A stretch of DNA of 64,000 bases from Salinimicrobium marinum (GCF_014651535.1 NZ_BMXB01000021.1:1-64000); one strand, 5' to 3'; counted from the first letter of the stretch, positions 45,278-56,306 are shown. Program-made: numbers and translations. The notes: generated by a model from the sequence alone, not told the origin.

Positions 45278-48200
45278 ATGGGCAAGCCTGAAGATAAAAA
45301 AGTGCGGAAGGAAGGAGCTATAGCGTTTATGGCCAGAAATTCCATTGCTGCAAACCTGCTAATGATTATTTTAATAGGCGGCGGGATCTGGACGATGTTT
45401 AATATTCAAAAGGAAGTATTTCCGCAGTTCCAGCTGGATTATGTAGAAGTGAGCGTGATTTACCCGGGTGCTGCCCCTGCGGAAGTGGAACAGGGAATTT
45501 TGCTTCCGGTAGAAGAAGCCATTCGTGGGATTCAAGGTATCAAAGAGATTACTTCCACTGCCAATGAAGGCTCGGGAAACATACTTATTGAACTGGTTGC
45601 CGGGACAAACCGCATGCAGGCTTTTAACGATATAGATCAGGGAGTACGGCGTATCCAGACTTTTCCCGATGATATAGAACGGCCGCAGGTAAATCTCCAG
45701 TCCCGGCAGCGGGATGTAATGGAAATTGCCATCTACGGCGAAGCTGATATCTGGACGCTGCGAATCCTGGCAGAACGGCTTCGGAACCAGCTACTCGGTG
45801 ATCCGCAGATCACACAGGTAGAAATAGGAAATGTCCCCGATTATGTTACCCACATCGAAATCCCGCGTCACAATCTCAGACAATACAACCTGACGCTGGG
45901 ACAGGTGGCAAACATAGTTGCACAATCCAGTGAAGATGTGCCGGCGGGAGCAGTAGAAACCCATTCCGGAGAAATTTTACTGCGGATGCAGGAACGTAAA
46001 CAATGGGCAGAAGAATTCGGAAATATCACCATTGTCTCCTCCCCTTCAGGCGCAAGGGTAACCCTGAAAGACATCGCCACCATCACCGACGGATTCGAAG
46101 AAACCGGATTTCATGGTCAATTCAACCAAAGCCCTTCCGTAGACCTGAGTATCTATCGAATCGGGGATCAGTCTCCGCTCGAAATTGAAGAAACCGTTCT
46201 TGCCATGCTGGATGATTTTCAGTTACCGCCGGGAGTGGAATTCCGCGTAGACAGCAACCGCGCAGAAGATTACCGGGAGCGACTTTCCCTGCTTACCGAA
46301 AACGGGATCATGGCCATCGTGATCGTTTTGGTAATTCTGGGCTTATTCCTGGAATACCGCCTGGCTTTCTGGGTAATGATGGGTATGGCCATTTCTTTTA
46401 TTGGTGGTATTATTTTCCTTCCGCTCTTTGGACTCAGCATTAACATGATTTCCATGTTTGGATTCCTGGTTGTTTTAGGGATTGTTGTGGACGACGCAAT
46501 TGTGGTGGGAGAGAATGTTCATGAATACAGGCAAAAAGGACTAAGCCCTATTGATGCTGCCATAGCGGGAACCAAAGATGTTTCCAAGCCGGTGATTTTT
46601 AGTATCCTTACCACAATTATTGCTTTTGTTCCATTGCTTTTTATGCCCGGGGAAACAGGAAAATTCTGGTGGCCCCTTCCGGCAGTGGTAATTGTAATCC
46701 TGGCCGTTTCACTTTTGGAAGCCCTATTTATCCTGCCTTCCCACCTTGCGCACCTTAAAGCCAAAAAGAGCAAGGGATGGTTCGCGAAGCTGGAAAAATT
46801 GCAGGAATCTTTTGCTGAAGGCTATCACCGGATTATTGATAAGTATTACCGGCCTTTACTCGACCTCTGCCTTAAATACCGCTATATCACCTTGAGTGCG
46901 GCAGTCGCTCTCCTCCTTATAGTGGGCGGCTACGGCTACAGTGACCATATGGGAATGATCATGATGCCGGAAGTAGCGGCCGACGAAATTGAAGCCGGAG
47001 TACGACTGCCGGTAAGCACCACTCCCGAGCAGGCTGCCCGTGTCGCCGAAGAAATTACTGAATCCACTCGCAGAATGTTTGAAGAACATAACCTGTACGA
47101 AGTGGCAGAAGGCGTAAAAACCAACGTACGAGGACAAAATTTTATTGATGTGGAAATTGTGATGCTCCCGCCAGATGAAAGGGATATGTCTGCAAGGGAG
47201 CTTATCGCGCTTTGGCGCGATAACATTGGAGACATTGCAGGAGTGGACCAGATTACCTTTGAAGCAGAGCGCGGCCCGGGCGGCTATCAACAGGATATAA
47301 GTGTGGATTTGAGTCATTCAAATATTGATGTGCTGGAGCAGGCAAGCACCAAATTCCTTCAGGAAATGGAAACTTTTGAGAACACCCGTGACCTGAATGA
47401 TAACTATGACAAGGGAAAAGTGCAGTATGATTTTAAACTTTTACCCGAAGGCCGCAACCTGGGGCTTACCTCCAATGAAGTAGGCCGGCAGGTGCGGGAT
47501 GCATTCTTTGGAGCTCTTGCCATGCGGCAGTTGAGAAGTACTAATGAAATTGAAGTCCGTGTTAAACTTCCACTAGAGGAAAGACGCGATATCGATAACC
47601 TGGAAAATTTTCTTGTCCGGACTCCTGCTGGTGTTGAAGTTCCGCTTCTGGATGTGGTAGAGGTACAGCAACGGGAGGCGTTCACCAGCATTAACCGCCG
47701 TGACGGCCGCAGGGTGGTAAATGTGGGAATGGATGTGGAACCCTCGAACGCGGTGAGCCAGGTGCTGACTTCTGTTCAAAATGAAGTTTTACCTCAGCTA
47801 AGGGCAGACTATCCGGGGCTTACCTGGAGCTTTGAAGGCAGCCAGGCAGATATGAGGGAATCTACCGATTCCCTGTGGAGCGGATTCTCTATGGCCATGT
47901 TAATTATCTATGCCCTGCTGGCTATTGCTTTTAGCAGTTATACGCAACCCCTGATCGTACTTTCTGCCATTCCGTTTGGAATCGTGGGAGCCGTAATAGG
48001 ACATATTTTGCTGGGGTATGATCTTTCTGTAGTAAGTTTAATGGGAGTAATAGCACTCTCGGGAGTTGTAGTGAACGACTCTTTGATCATGATAGATTAT
48101 GCCAATAAACAACGGGAAGACTCCTCTGTTTACGATGCCATTCATGAAGCCGGGCTGCGACGTTTCAGGCCAATTATGCTTACCACGCTCACCACTTTTG

Positions 48201-48406
48201 GTGGCCTCACTCCTATTATTCTGGAAAATTCCAGCCAGGCAGAATATCTAATCCCTATGGCTATTTCCCTGGGCTTCGGGATCGTTTTTGCCACCTCTAT
48301 TATTCTCGTCATTGTACCTTGCCTGTATCTTGTCCTGGAAGATATCACTCTTCTTATTAAAGAAGGGAGGACTGTAAAACGAAATGCAGAAATTGAGGGC
48401 AATTAA
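45278..48406 (+). CDS. RND efflux transporter, AcrB-like
   Basis: 1042 residues with the duplicated six-segment RND topology. Segment 1 follows [20 protein letters not shown]; the proton relay is [20 protein letters not shown] with two aspartates; the second half has [19 protein letters not shown]. Periplasmic porter region: [20 protein letters not shown]. It resembles the MexF/VexF-type subgroup more than the first pump in the window, to which it is only distantly similar. Substrates are unknown. The stop lies 15 bases from the convergent fructokinase stop. Confidence 0.92.
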   Translation: MGKPEDKKVRKEGAIAFMARNSIAANLLMIILIGGGIWTMFNIQKEVFPQFQLDYVEVSVIYPGAAPAEVEQGILLPVEEAIRGIQGIKEITSTANEGSGNILIELVAGTNRMQAFNDIDQGVRRIQTFPDDIERPQVNLQSRQRDVMEIAIYGEADIWTLRILAERLRNQLLGDPQITQVEIGNVPDYVTHIEIPRHNLRQYNLTLGQVANIVAQSSEDVPAGAVETHSGEILLRMQERKQWAEEFGNITIVSSPSGARVTLKDIATITDGFEETGFHGQFNQSPSVDLSIYRIGDQSPLEIEETVLAMLDDFQLPPGVEFRVDSNRAEDYRERLSLLTENGIMAIVIVLVILGLFLEYRLAFWVMMGMAISFIGGIIFLPLFGLSINMISMFGFLVVLGIVVDDAIVVGENVHEYRQKGLSPIDAAIAGTKDVSKPVIFSILTTIIAFVPLLFMPGETGKFWWPLPAVVIVILAVSLLEALFILPSHLAHLKAKKSKGWFAKLEKLQESFAEGYHRIIDKYYRPLLDLCLKYRYITLSAAVALLLIVGGYGYSDHMGMIMMPEVAADEIEAGVRLPVSTTPEQAARVAEEITESTRRMFEEHNLYEVAEGVKTNVRGQNFIDVEIVMLPPDERDMSARELIALWRDNIGDIAGVDQITFEAERGPGGYQQDISVDLSHSNIDVLEQASTKFLQEMETFENTRDLNDNYDKGKVQYDFKLLPEGRNLGLTSNEVGRQVRDAFFGALAMRQLRSTNEIEVRVKLPLEERRDIDNLENFLVRTPAGVEVPLLDVVEVQQREAFTSINRRDGRRVVNVGMDVEPSNAVSQVLTSVQNEVLPQLRADYPGLTWSFEGSQADMRESTDSLWSGFSMAMLIIYALLAIAFSSYTQPLIVLSAIPFGIVGAVIGHILLGYDLSVVSLMGVIALSGVVVNDSLIMIDYANKQREDSSVYDAIHEAGLRRFRPIMLTTLTTFGGLTPIILENSSQAEYLIPMAISLGFGIVFATSIILVIVPCLYLVLEDITLLIKEGRTVKRNAEIEGN

Positions 48407-48421
48407 TTATTAAGGTTTGAT

Positions 48422-49354
48422 CTATTTCGGCTTATTTCTGTGCAAATCCATAGTAATAGATTTAATATCAGGATACATAAACTTTTTGACCATTTCAGCT
48501 CTCAGCTCCGGATTAGCACCTTCCCTGGCTGCAACCAGGGCTCCTACAGCGCAGGCGTGGTCAAGTACTTTTCGTGGTTGCTTCTTTTTCAGCAGCCCCG
48601 CTATGAGGGTTGCAAAAAAAGAATCGCCTGCCCCAACTGTATCCTTCACCTCGACTTTATAACCGCTGTTATAATATAGCTGATCTTCATGCCACAATAC
48701 AGCACCATGCTGCCCTTTGGTCACACAAATTGTTTGTGCAGAAGTGTTTTGAATTATGAATTTCAGATTTTGTTCGAGGGAATTGGCTTTAGATCCCATA
48801 AGTGAAGCAATTTCATAAAGTTCATCGTCGTTGAACTTAATGTGATCTGCCTTTTCGATAAGTTGCAGCAGAATTTCCCTGCTGTAATGAGGTGTCCTTA
48901 AGTTAAAATCCAGTGCTCTGAACTTTGCTTTTGGTAACAATTCAAACAAGGTGTTTCTACTGACCATATCTCTGCACGCCAGGCTTCCGAAGATAAAAAC
49001 ATCTGAAGTCGCCGCGGCTTTTTCAGCATTTGAGTTGAGTTTAATCTTGTCCCAGGCCGCGGGATGTGCAATGCCGTAAGTGGCAGAACCATTTTTGGAG
49101 AGGGTCACATTCACCACGCCCGTCGGAAAATTCTCGTTTTCAGAAACATTTTCGGTACCCACATTGCTTGAAGCCAGATAGGAAATAATTTCTTTCCCCC
49201 GGGAATCTTCGCCAACACTACTAATCATTTCAGTTTTTATTCCGAGGCTGCTTAAGCGTGATGCCACATTTAATGTAGCACCTCCTATTCTTTCCCCATC
49301 GGGAAATACATCAAACAAAACTTCCCCGAAACAAACCGCTTTTAAATCTGCCAT
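48422..49354 (-). CDS. PfkB-family sugar kinase, fructokinase-like
   Basis: The ATG at 49354 gives MADLKAVCFGEVLFDVFPDG; four more codons upstream are open. 310 residues with GGATLNVASRLSSLG at the N-terminal sugar-binding side and DTVGAGDSFFATLIAG near residue 245, which holds the catalytic Asp and the anion hole. HIKFNDDELYEIASLMG is the mid motif of fructokinases. It phosphorylates probably fructose in the cytoplasm. It lies downstream of the HAD phosphatase and the MFS sugar porter on the same strand, a set consistent with uptake and use of a simple sugar. Confidence 0.85.
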   Translation of the reverse strand: MADLKAVCFGEVLFDVFPDGERIGGATLNVASRLSSLGIKTEMISSVGEDSRGKEIISYLASSNVGTENVSENENFPTGVVNVTLSKNGSATYGIAHPAAWDKIKLNSNAEKAAATSDVFIFGSLACRDMVSRNTLFELLPKAKFRALDFNLRTPHYSREILLQLIEKADHIKFNDDELYEIASLMGSKANSLEQNLKFIIQNTSAQTICVTKGQHGAVLWHEDQLYYNSGYKVEVKDTVGAGDSFFATLIAGLLKKKQPRKVLDHACAVGALVAAREGANPELRAEMVKKFMYPDIKSITMDLHRNKPK

Positions 49355-49589
49355 GTAATTAACCATTATTCTCTTTAAAGAACCAGGACCGCTGTGCTGC
49401 AGGAATCAAGAACCAAAATTAACTCCCAAACCGTCTGTAATTTAATAAAACGACTATACAATTCCCCATTTTTTTTGTAATTGTGCCACCTTATAAGCAT
49501 TTCTCTGAAAAATTTTATTTTTCAGCGATAAATGGTGAATTTAAAGAAAACTATGAAGCGTATTACGATAGATTCATTACTTGCGAAGC

Positions 49590-50369
49590 TTATTTTATAG
49601 ACAGAACTTTCTCCAGTTCAATATCAGCAACAGAGTTCACGATAAGGTCCGGTTTAAAGGCATAGTCAGCTAGATTTTCTTTTCTTGATACTCCCGAAAG
49701 CGTGAGAATGGTTGTGTACCCCAGTTGCACTCCACCCAAAATATCGGTATCCATGGTATCCCCGATAATGATGGTCTCTTTTGCCTCCAGACCTAAATAT
49801 TTCCGGGCAGATCGCATCATCACCGGACTCGGTTTCCCTACCGAAAAGGCTTTTTTCCCCGTTGCTTCCTCGATCATGGCAACCACGGCCTTGATCCCGA
49901 GATTTGCCCATCCGGTTTTTTTAGGAGAAGGGTCGAGATTGGTAGCGATCAAACGTGAACCTGATAAGATCATATCTACTGCATTATTTACCATTTCCAG
50001 GGTGAAATTCCTTCCTTCCCCCACCACCACAAAATCAGGATGGCTGTTTACCAGGATATAACCTTCCTGAGAAAGGCTGGTTAAAAGTCCGCCTTCCCCA
50101 AGCACGTAAGCACTTCCTTTAGGTTCCATAAAGGACAGGAAAGAAGCTGTCGCCATAGCGCTTGTATAGACATTTTCCTCTTTTATTTTGATCCCCATTT
50201 TAGCTACTTTGTTCACCGTATCCAATGGTGTGCGCTGACTGTTATTGGTCATAAACAAAAACGGAATTCCTTTCTTCTGAAGTTCTGCTATAAACTTATC
50301 TGCACCAGGGATCAAGGTGTCATTTCCATAAATGACCCCATCCATATCAATTAAAAATCCTTTTTTCAT
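49590..50369 (-). CDS. HAD-IIA (NagD-type) sugar phosphatase
   Basis: The ATG at 50369 puts the catalytic DxD at the start (MKKGFLIDMDGVIYGND), as in the family; a reading from 50396 adds nine residues. 259 residues with FLFMTNNSQRTPLDT, VGKPSPVMMRSARK and the closing IIGDTMDTDILGGVQLGYTT. The C2-type cap lies between the first two motifs. NagD enzymes dephosphorylate nucleotides or sugar phosphates. Context with a sugar kinase and porter suggests phosphorylated-sugar turnover, but the substrate is not determined. Confidence 0.88.
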   Translation of the reverse strand: MKKGFLIDMDGVIYGNDTLIPGADKFIAELQKKGIPFLFMTNNSQRTPLDTVNKVAKMGIKIKEENVYTSAMATASFLSFMEPKGSAYVLGEGGLLTSLSQEGYILVNSHPDFVVVGEGRNFTLEMVNNAVDMILSGSRLIATNLDPSPKKTGWANLGIKAVVAMIEEATGKKAFSVGKPSPVMMRSARKYLGLEAKETIIIGDTMDTDILGGVQLGYTTILTLSGVSRKENLADYAFKPDLIVNSVADIELEKVLSIK

Positions 50370-50504
50370 ATTTTCTATTTTTGGATTCAAAACCAAATAT
50401 ACTACTTAAATTAATGAATACTCCCCTCAAAAATATAGGCGATTAATCATTATCTATAACCTTTTGATCATACACCCCCTAATTTTTAAGCAATTTACCG
50501 ATAT

Positions 50505-51836
50505 TTAGAACGATCTATGTTTCTTAATTGATAACTCTTCGCTAAGTTCTTCTAAAGATTTTCCTTTTGTTTCCGGCATCATAAAAATTACAAATAGCAA
50601 CTGCAGGAACATCATAAAGGCAAAGAAGGCAAAAACATAAGCAGGGCCTACAGTAGAGAAAAGGAATGGGATCAAAGAGGGAATAATTGCTGCCAGTAAC
50701 CAATGGGTGGAAGATCCAAAAGACTGCCCCATGGCACGCAAATGATTCGGAAAAATCTCAGAAATAAATACCCAAATCACTGCTCCCTGGCCAATAGCAT
50801 GAGCCGCAATAAAAAGAAACAGAAAAATAGGTACGCTAAGTCCGCCCCAGTCAAGGAAGAAGGAAGCTGCCACCAAAGACAGGGAAATTATGTAGCCAAT
50901 GGATCCTATCAGCATTAACTGTTTACGGCCAAGTTTATCGATCAACACCACCCCAAGAATGGTAAAAAGAAGGTTAACCACTCCCACACCTATACTGCTC
51001 AACAATGCCGTACTTTCCCCCAGCCCTGCAGCTTCAAAAATTCTTGGAGCGTAATACAACAATGCATTGATCCCAGAAAGCTGATTAAAAAATGCCACCA
51101 GAAAAGCGAGGATGAGTGGAAAACGGTATTTTTTCATGAAAATATTTTCCCCGGCAAGTTTAGTTTCCGACTGCTGCCGGATCTCTGTCATTTTCTCCTT
51201 AATGTCACTGTCAGGGTGGATCGCAAGAAGCACCTTTTCTGCTTCGGCATTTCTGGCTTTTGAAATAAGCCACCTGGGACTCCGCGGTACCATTACCACA
51301 AATATCGTATATATCACTGCCGGAATAGCTTCCACGCCAAGCATCCACCGCCATGGTTCCTCGCCAGTGTTCCTTAGCAGGTAATTTGATAGAAACGCAA
51401 TGAGAATTCCCAGCACAATATTAAACTGATAAAGAGATACCAGACGGCCACGGTATTTTTGAGGAGCAATTTCAGAAACATACGTGGGAGCGGCAATAGT
51501 GGAGGCTCCTACTCCCAAACCACCTATAAACCTGAAAATGGCAAAAGATACAGGATCATTTACCAGGGCAGATCCCAGGGCAGAAATGATGTATAAAAAA
51601 CCAATTCCCAACAAGGTATTTTTCCTTCCGAAGTGATTGGTGGGAAAACCTCCAAAAATAGCTCCAATCACTGTTCCCCATAGAGCCATGGCCATGACCA
51701 CCGATCCGTGGAAAGCATCGGAAGTTCCCCATGCTTCCTGCAGCGCCTTATCGGCTCCTGAAATCACCACCGTATCAAACCCAAATAAAAAACCTGCTAA
51801 GGCAGCACTAATAGACCAGGCAAAAATCTTTTTCAT
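50505..51836 (-). CDS. MFS sugar porter (XylE/GalP type)
   Basis: 443 residues, 12 membrane segments. The sugar-porter signatures are present: GFDTVVISGADKAL in segment 1 and its loop, GRKNTLLGIGFLYI, RFIGGLGVGASTIAAPTYVSEIAP in part (GGLGVG), PRSPRWLISKARN at the central loop, and PETKGKSLEELSEELS at the C-terminus. It imports a hexose or pentose by proton symport. It starts the minus-strand sugar unit and is divergent from the MscS gene; the 234-base gap is AT-rich and no clear promoter box was identified. Confidence 0.92.
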   Translation of the reverse strand: MKKIFAWSISAALAGFLFGFDTVVISGADKALQEAWGTSDAFHGSVVMAMALWGTVIGAIFGGFPTNHFGRKNTLLGIGFLYIISALGSALVNDPVSFAIFRFIGGLGVGASTIAAPTYVSEIAPQKYRGRLVSLYQFNIVLGILIAFLSNYLLRNTGEEPWRWMLGVEAIPAVIYTIFVVMVPRSPRWLISKARNAEAEKVLLAIHPDSDIKEKMTEIRQQSETKLAGENIFMKKYRFPLILAFLVAFFNQLSGINALLYYAPRIFEAAGLGESTALLSSIGVGVVNLLFTILGVVLIDKLGRKQLMLIGSIGYIISLSLVAASFFLDWGGLSVPIFLFLFIAAHAIGQGAVIWVFISEIFPNHLRAMGQSFGSSTHWLLAAIIPSLIPFLFSTVGPAYVFAFFAFMMFLQLLFVIFMMPETKGKSLEELSEELSIKKHRSF

Positions 51837-52070
51837 TCGTTATAAAATTAAATGTCTACTAATATATAAATTTACAACTGCAGCTGCTCCGGAAAAAAGT
51901 TCAGCCTTTTCTAAGAACATTTTATTCTCAACACACCTGAAACATGAAAATTTGAAAGGTGTTGATTAATGAAGATTTTTATCTGATTTTCGTTTTGATA
52001 CCTTTATTTTTTCAGAAAATTGATATTTTTTTGACTGTTTAAAAATGAAGAAAACCCTATCTTAGTATTT

Positions 52071-53876
52071 ATGATGTCCAATAAAACCTCACTTTTTTAC
52101 AGATACACCTTACTTTTTCTTACCGGAATTCTTCTTTTGGCTAACCCTATCGCGTCAACCGCCCAGCTCCTTCCGGAGCTTCAATCTGAAAATGAAGAAC
52201 AGGCAGAACCCGATTGGCCAGATGATCCCTTAAACAGAAGAACTCCCCGGGGTACTGTAAACGGATTTATAGATGCAGTTGCCAAAAGGAATTATGAACG
52301 GGCGGGCCAATACCTGCATTTAAATGATAGGTATACTGCCGAACAAGGAGAAGATCTGGCCCTGGTACTCCAGAGATTACTCGACCGTGGAGGAGACATC
52401 ATGCCCTATTCCTGGATAAGCAGTGATCCCGGGGGCCGTACCGATGAAGAACTTCCGCCAGATGTGGATCGGGTTGGAACAGTATCTGCAGATGGAGAAA
52501 ACATTGATCTTTACGTACAGCGTACAGAAGGACCGGAAGGTGGTCCCATCTGGCTTTTTTCATCAGAAACTATAGAGACGCTGGCCGCAGTGACCGTTGA
52601 AGACGAGCTAATAGTGGAGCGGTATATGCCCCAGATACTTAATGAAAATCTATGGGGAGGCGTACCGGTAGGTCAATGGTTGGCAGCCATTTTGCTGGCG
52701 ATCATTTCCTACCTGCTGGCATGGACCATCGTTTTTATCATCAAATTTTTGATCCGTAGCTCCTGGCGGAAAGCTAGAACAGAACCAACTTCAGGGATCA
52801 TTGGAGCTCTTGGCCTGCCCTTCAGGTTGTACATAGCTGTGTGGCTCTTTGTTTTTTTGTCACAGGAAATGGGAATTTCCATCATCCTTCGTCAAAGGTT
52901 TAGCGGGATTACTCTCATTATCGGATTAATTGCTTTCCTGATCCTGCTTTGGCAACTAGCTGATTTTATAGGTTCCTTCAGCAAAAATCGAATGAGTCTC
53001 CGCGGTAATATTTCCGGAGTGTCTGTTGTTCTGTTCCTGCAAAGAACCGCAAAGGTTGCGATCGTCATTTTTGGGATCATTGCCGTTTTAGGGGCCATAG
53101 GATTTGATATCACTACCGGGCTTGCTGCACTTGGTATTGGTGGTATTGCGCTGGCCTTGGGAGCCCAAAAAACCATTGAAAATTTTGTTGGGAGTGTCAC
53201 TGTGATCGCCGACCAACCTGTACGGGTTGGAGATTTCTGTAAGGTAGGCGACATGGTAGGAACTGTCGAAAAGATTGGGATGCGCTCCACGCGCATACGA
53301 ACGCTGGACAGAACCGTAGTGACCATTCCTAACGGAAAATTTTCTTCAGAAAATATTGAAAATTATGCCCACAGGGACAGGTTCTGGTTTCATCCCACTT
53401 TTGGATTACGTTACGAAACCACCCCGGAACAGATTCGTTATCTGCTCGTGGAATTAAGGGCAGTACTTTATTCCCACCCTATGGTGTCACCCGATCCTGC
53501 AAGGGTACGTTTTGTGGAACTGGGATCTGATTCCATTAACCTCGAGGTGTTTGCTTATATCACTGTAGCCACTTTTGATGAATTTCTGGAGGTAAAGGAA
53601 GACCTGCTTTTACAAATGATGGATGTGGTTGGAGAAAGTGGGACCGGTTTTGCCTTCCCATCTCAAACTATTTATTTTGGCCGTGACAGCGGGTTATCAA
53701 AGGAGAAATCGAAAAATGCCGAAGAAAAAGTGAAGCAGTGGAGAGAAAAAGGAGAGTTACAGATCCCGCAGTTCGATCCCGAAAAGGTCAAGGAGATCCA
53801 GGACAAGACTCCTTATCCTCCCGAAGGCTCCAGCAAAAGAAAAGAAACCGGCACCGGCAGGATTCCAGGGCTTTAG
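52071..53876 (+). CDS. MscS-family mechanosensitive channel with N-terminal periplasmic domain
   Basis: 601 residues. A signal peptide (cleavage near ASTAQ, residue 32) is followed by a periplasmic domain of about 160 residues (GTVNGFIDAVAKRNYERAGQ in part) and five membrane segments. The pore helix and beta domain show GLAALGIGGIALALGAQKTI, FVGSVTVIADQPVRVGDF, VEKIGMRSTRIRTLDRTVV and IPNGKFSSENIENYAHRDR. The C-terminal tail is charged and proline-containing. Larger MscS homologues of this kind release solutes on osmotic downshock. A bidirectional terminator follows. Confidence 0.9.
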   Translation: MMSNKTSLFYRYTLLFLTGILLLANPIASTAQLLPELQSENEEQAEPDWPDDPLNRRTPRGTVNGFIDAVAKRNYERAGQYLHLNDRYTAEQGEDLALVLQRLLDRGGDIMPYSWISSDPGGRTDEELPPDVDRVGTVSADGENIDLYVQRTEGPEGGPIWLFSSETIETLAAVTVEDELIVERYMPQILNENLWGGVPVGQWLAAILLAIISYLLAWTIVFIIKFLIRSSWRKARTEPTSGIIGALGLPFRLYIAVWLFVFLSQEMGISIILRQRFSGITLIIGLIAFLILLWQLADFIGSFSKNRMSLRGNISGVSVVLFLQRTAKVAIVIFGIIAVLGAIGFDITTGLAALGIGGIALALGAQKTIENFVGSVTVIADQPVRVGDFCKVGDMVGTVEKIGMRSTRIRTLDRTVVTIPNGKFSSENIENYAHRDRFWFHPTFGLRYETTPEQIRYLLVELRAVLYSHPMVSPDPARVRFVELGSDSINLEVFAYITVATFDEFLEVKEDLLLQMMDVVGESGTGFAFPSQTIYFGRDSGLSKEKSKNAEEKVKQWREKGELQIPQFDPEKVKEIQDKTPYPPEGSSKRKETGTGRIPGL

Positions 53877-53887
53877 ATTATTGTGAA

Positions 53888-53928
53888 AAGGTTGAATAAA
53901 ATAAAAATGGTTTATTTTATTCAACCTT
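53888..53928. terminator. bidirectional terminator
   Basis: Perfect 18-base arms, AAGGTTGAATAAAATAAA at 53888-53905 and its complement at 53911-53928, with a 5-base loop. It lies between the convergent MscS (+) and aldo/keto reductase (-) genes. Confidence 0.75.
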
Positions 53929-54001
53929 AAGAAGTACTATAGAAAAGCCACGAATATTCCTTATATGCATTCGCGGGAAAACACTACTGATTTTCAACTC
54001 T

Positions 54002-54844
54002 TTATTTAAAATGATCCATGAAATGATCTGGATGAGCGCCTGTACGTTCCTCCCTGTCGAGAGAATCGATCAGGTTCATCTCTTCTTCAGATAAAGAAAA
54101 ATCAAAAATATCGGCGTTTTCCTCAATTCTGTGTTTATGTACACTTTTAGGAATAGCCACCACTCCCTTCTGAAGATTCCATCGCAGGGTGATTTGAGCA
54201 ACCGACTTGCGGTATTTTTCTGCTAAACCTTTCAAGGTTTCATTGGTCAAGATCTGTCCACGCATAAGTGGAGACCAGCCTTCATACTGAATCTGATTTT
54301 CTTTACAGAAATCCAACAGCTCCTGCTGAACTAACCGGGGATGAAATTCATTTTGAAGCAGCATAGGTTTTATTTCAGAGTTGTCCATAATATCCTGCAG
54401 GTGATGTTCCATACAATTACACACTCCTATTGCTTTAACTTTGCGTTCCCGATATAATTGTTCAAGCGCTTTCCATGTCTCAAGATATTTTCCGGGAACA
54501 GGCCAGTGAATAAGGTACAGATCAATATAATCGAGCTGCAGCTTTTGCCTGGAGGCTTCAAAGGCTTTTAATGTATTGTCAAATCCGTGGTCATCATTCC
54601 AGACCTTGGTAGTGACGAAGATCTCTTCTCTTGCAACATTTCCCTTACGTATTGCTTCTCCTACCCCTTCTTCATTATTGTAAAAACTCGCCGTGTCTAT
54701 GTGGCGGTATCCGGCATCAAGTGCATAATGAATGGCATTTATCACCTGCTGCCCATTCTTTGCTTTATATACCCCAAGTCCCAGAACAGGCATTTTCACC
54801 CCATTTAGCAAGGTGACTTTTGAATTTATATCTAATAGTTCCAT
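54002..54844 (-). CDS. aldo/keto reductase
   Basis: 280 residues, a TIM barrel with the catalytic tetrad: Asp in YRHIDTASFY, Tyr in SFYNNEEGVG, Lys in IFVTTKVWNDD and His in LYLIHWPVPG. The C-terminal NADPH site is AIPKSVHKHRIEENADIFDF. It is of the 2,5-diketo-gluconate/AKR5-like length and reduces aldehydes or ketones. It follows the aldose epimerase gene after 33 bases on the same strand, so the two are probably co-transcribed. Confidence 0.9.
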   Translation of the reverse strand: MELLDINSKVTLLNGVKMPVLGLGVYKAKNGQQVINAIHYALDAGYRHIDTASFYNNEEGVGEAIRKGNVAREEIFVTTKVWNDDHGFDNTLKAFEASRQKLQLDYIDLYLIHWPVPGKYLETWKALEQLYRERKVKAIGVCNCMEHHLQDIMDNSEIKPMLLQNEFHPRLVQQELLDFCKENQIQYEGWSPLMRGQILTNETLKGLAEKYRKSVAQITLRWNLQKGVVAIPKSVHKHRIEENADIFDFSLSEEEMNLIDSLDREERTGAHPDHFMDHFK

Positions 54845-54877
54845 TTTTTCAAAATTATGTAATCAATACTTCATTTT

Positions 54878-55930
54878 CTACTTTACCGAAAATTTGAAGA
54901 AGGTTTTTGAGGAGAAAACTTCTCCCGGTTTCAGTACTACCGATGGAAATTTCTCCTGACTGGGAGAATCGGGAAAATGCTGCGTCTCAAAACAGAATCC
55001 GCTTCTTTTCCCAAAGTTTCCTTCCCCTCCTTTCTGTGATAAACTGCCATCCAAAGAGTTTCCGGTGTAGAATTGCATTCCCAGCTCTGTAGTATAAACT
55101 TCCAGAAGTCTGCCGGAATTGGGATCATGGGCAGAAGCTGCAAAGCGTACTCCGTCTTGACTGTTATTAATGATCCAGCAATGGTCATAGCCTTTGGCCA
55201 GTTTCAGCTGCTCATCTTCAGCTTCAATTTCCAGCCCTACTTTTTTAGGTTTCCTGAAATCAAAAGCTGAACCGTCTACCTTTTTAAAATCTCCTGTTGG
55301 AATTAAGGATTCATTCACCGGAAGAAATTCATCTGCATTTATTTGAACCTCATGATCCAAAATTTCTTCTGAAAAATTTCCGGAGAGATTAAAATAAGAA
55401 TGCTGGGTAAGGTTGATTATGGTTTGTTGATCTGTTGTAGCCTCGTAATTGACTTCAAGAATATTATCTTGCTGTAAAGTATACGTAACGCTAACCTCCA
55501 GATTACCGGGGTACCCTTCTTCCATATGTTTACTTAAATAGGATAATTTCAAGCTGTTCTGGCTGTGTCCATTTTCCTCAGCAATCCAAACCACATTATC
55601 AAAACCTTTTTTTCCGCCGTGTAAATGGTTTTCCCCGTTATTTCTTGCCAATTCATACTGCCTGCCGTCCAGGGAAAATTTCCCCCCGGCGATCCTGTTT
55701 CCAAACCTACCAATTATAGCTCCGAAATATGGATTTTCATTGATGTACTCACTAAGAGAATCAAAACCCAGCACAATGTCCTTTAAATCACCGTTTTTAT
55801 CGGGAGCTTTCAGGGAAGTGATCCTGCCGCCAAAAGTGATGATCTTAACTTCTAATCCGTTCTCATTCTCCATCGTATACTGGTCGACTGCTTCCCCTTT
55901 AGGAGTGGTTCCGTAATGTTCTTTTTGCAT
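54878..55930 (-). CDS. galM: aldose 1-epimerase (galactose mutarotase)
   Basis: The ATG at 55930 (MQKEHYGTTPKGE) gives 350 residues, the usual length; the frame is open to 56002 with a basic N-terminal leader that could also be used. GNRIAGGKFSLDG, NHLHGGKKGFDNVVW (His), LTQHSYFNLSG (catalytic His) and SGFCFETQHFPDSP (catalytic Glu) are all present. It interconverts the anomers of glucose or galactose. There is no signal peptide on the short form. The aldo/keto reductase gene follows. Confidence 0.9.
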   Translation of the reverse strand: MQKEHYGTTPKGEAVDQYTMENENGLEVKIITFGGRITSLKAPDKNGDLKDIVLGFDSLSEYINENPYFGAIIGRFGNRIAGGKFSLDGRQYELARNNGENHLHGGKKGFDNVVWIAEENGHSQNSLKLSYLSKHMEEGYPGNLEVSVTYTLQQDNILEVNYEATTDQQTIINLTQHSYFNLSGNFSEEILDHEVQINADEFLPVNESLIPTGDFKKVDGSAFDFRKPKKVGLEIEAEDEQLKLAKGYDHCWIINNSQDGVRFAASAHDPNSGRLLEVYTTELGMQFYTGNSLDGSLSQKGGEGNFGKRSGFCFETQHFPDSPSQEKFPSVVLKPGEVFSSKTFFKFSVK

Positions 55931-56306
55931 TAATGTATTTCTGTAATTTACTTCTGATTCCTTTTCTGATAATCCCTGCTTGTTTCTTCTGAAGAAAAAC
56001 ATCTGAAGGTTAAAAATAGGAAGCCTGGCCTGAAAAAACTATTTTTTCAGGAAGGAAAGCATTGGAAGTTACCGTGCAACAATAATAATCTTGAGTAGTT
56101 TTCAACGTTACAATAAATTTTAATTATTGAGAAGAAAGGAAATATAATACGGGAAGAGACAGAAACATTCCCTTTTTCGTAAATTTATGCTGGTTCTATT
56201 TCAGGAACTTTGATAAAAAAAACCTACCACATAAACCCTGTCATAAAATTGTTGACTTAATTATTTAAGGATCGGCAATATTACAGACACTAATAAAAAA
56301 TAAAGA
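55931..56306. other. divergent gap between galM and the ankyrin gene
   Basis: About 375 bases (304 if galM starts at 56002). AT-rich, without a further ORF. A TTG followed by A/T-rich sequence near 56252 could belong to the ankyrin gene promoter, but no TAnnTTTG box is convincing. Confidence 0.35.

Noticed and set aside
49483-49665. 60-aa plus-strand ORF overlapping the HAD phosphatase end
   Set aside because: It runs into the coding region of the opposite strand and has no recognisable feature.
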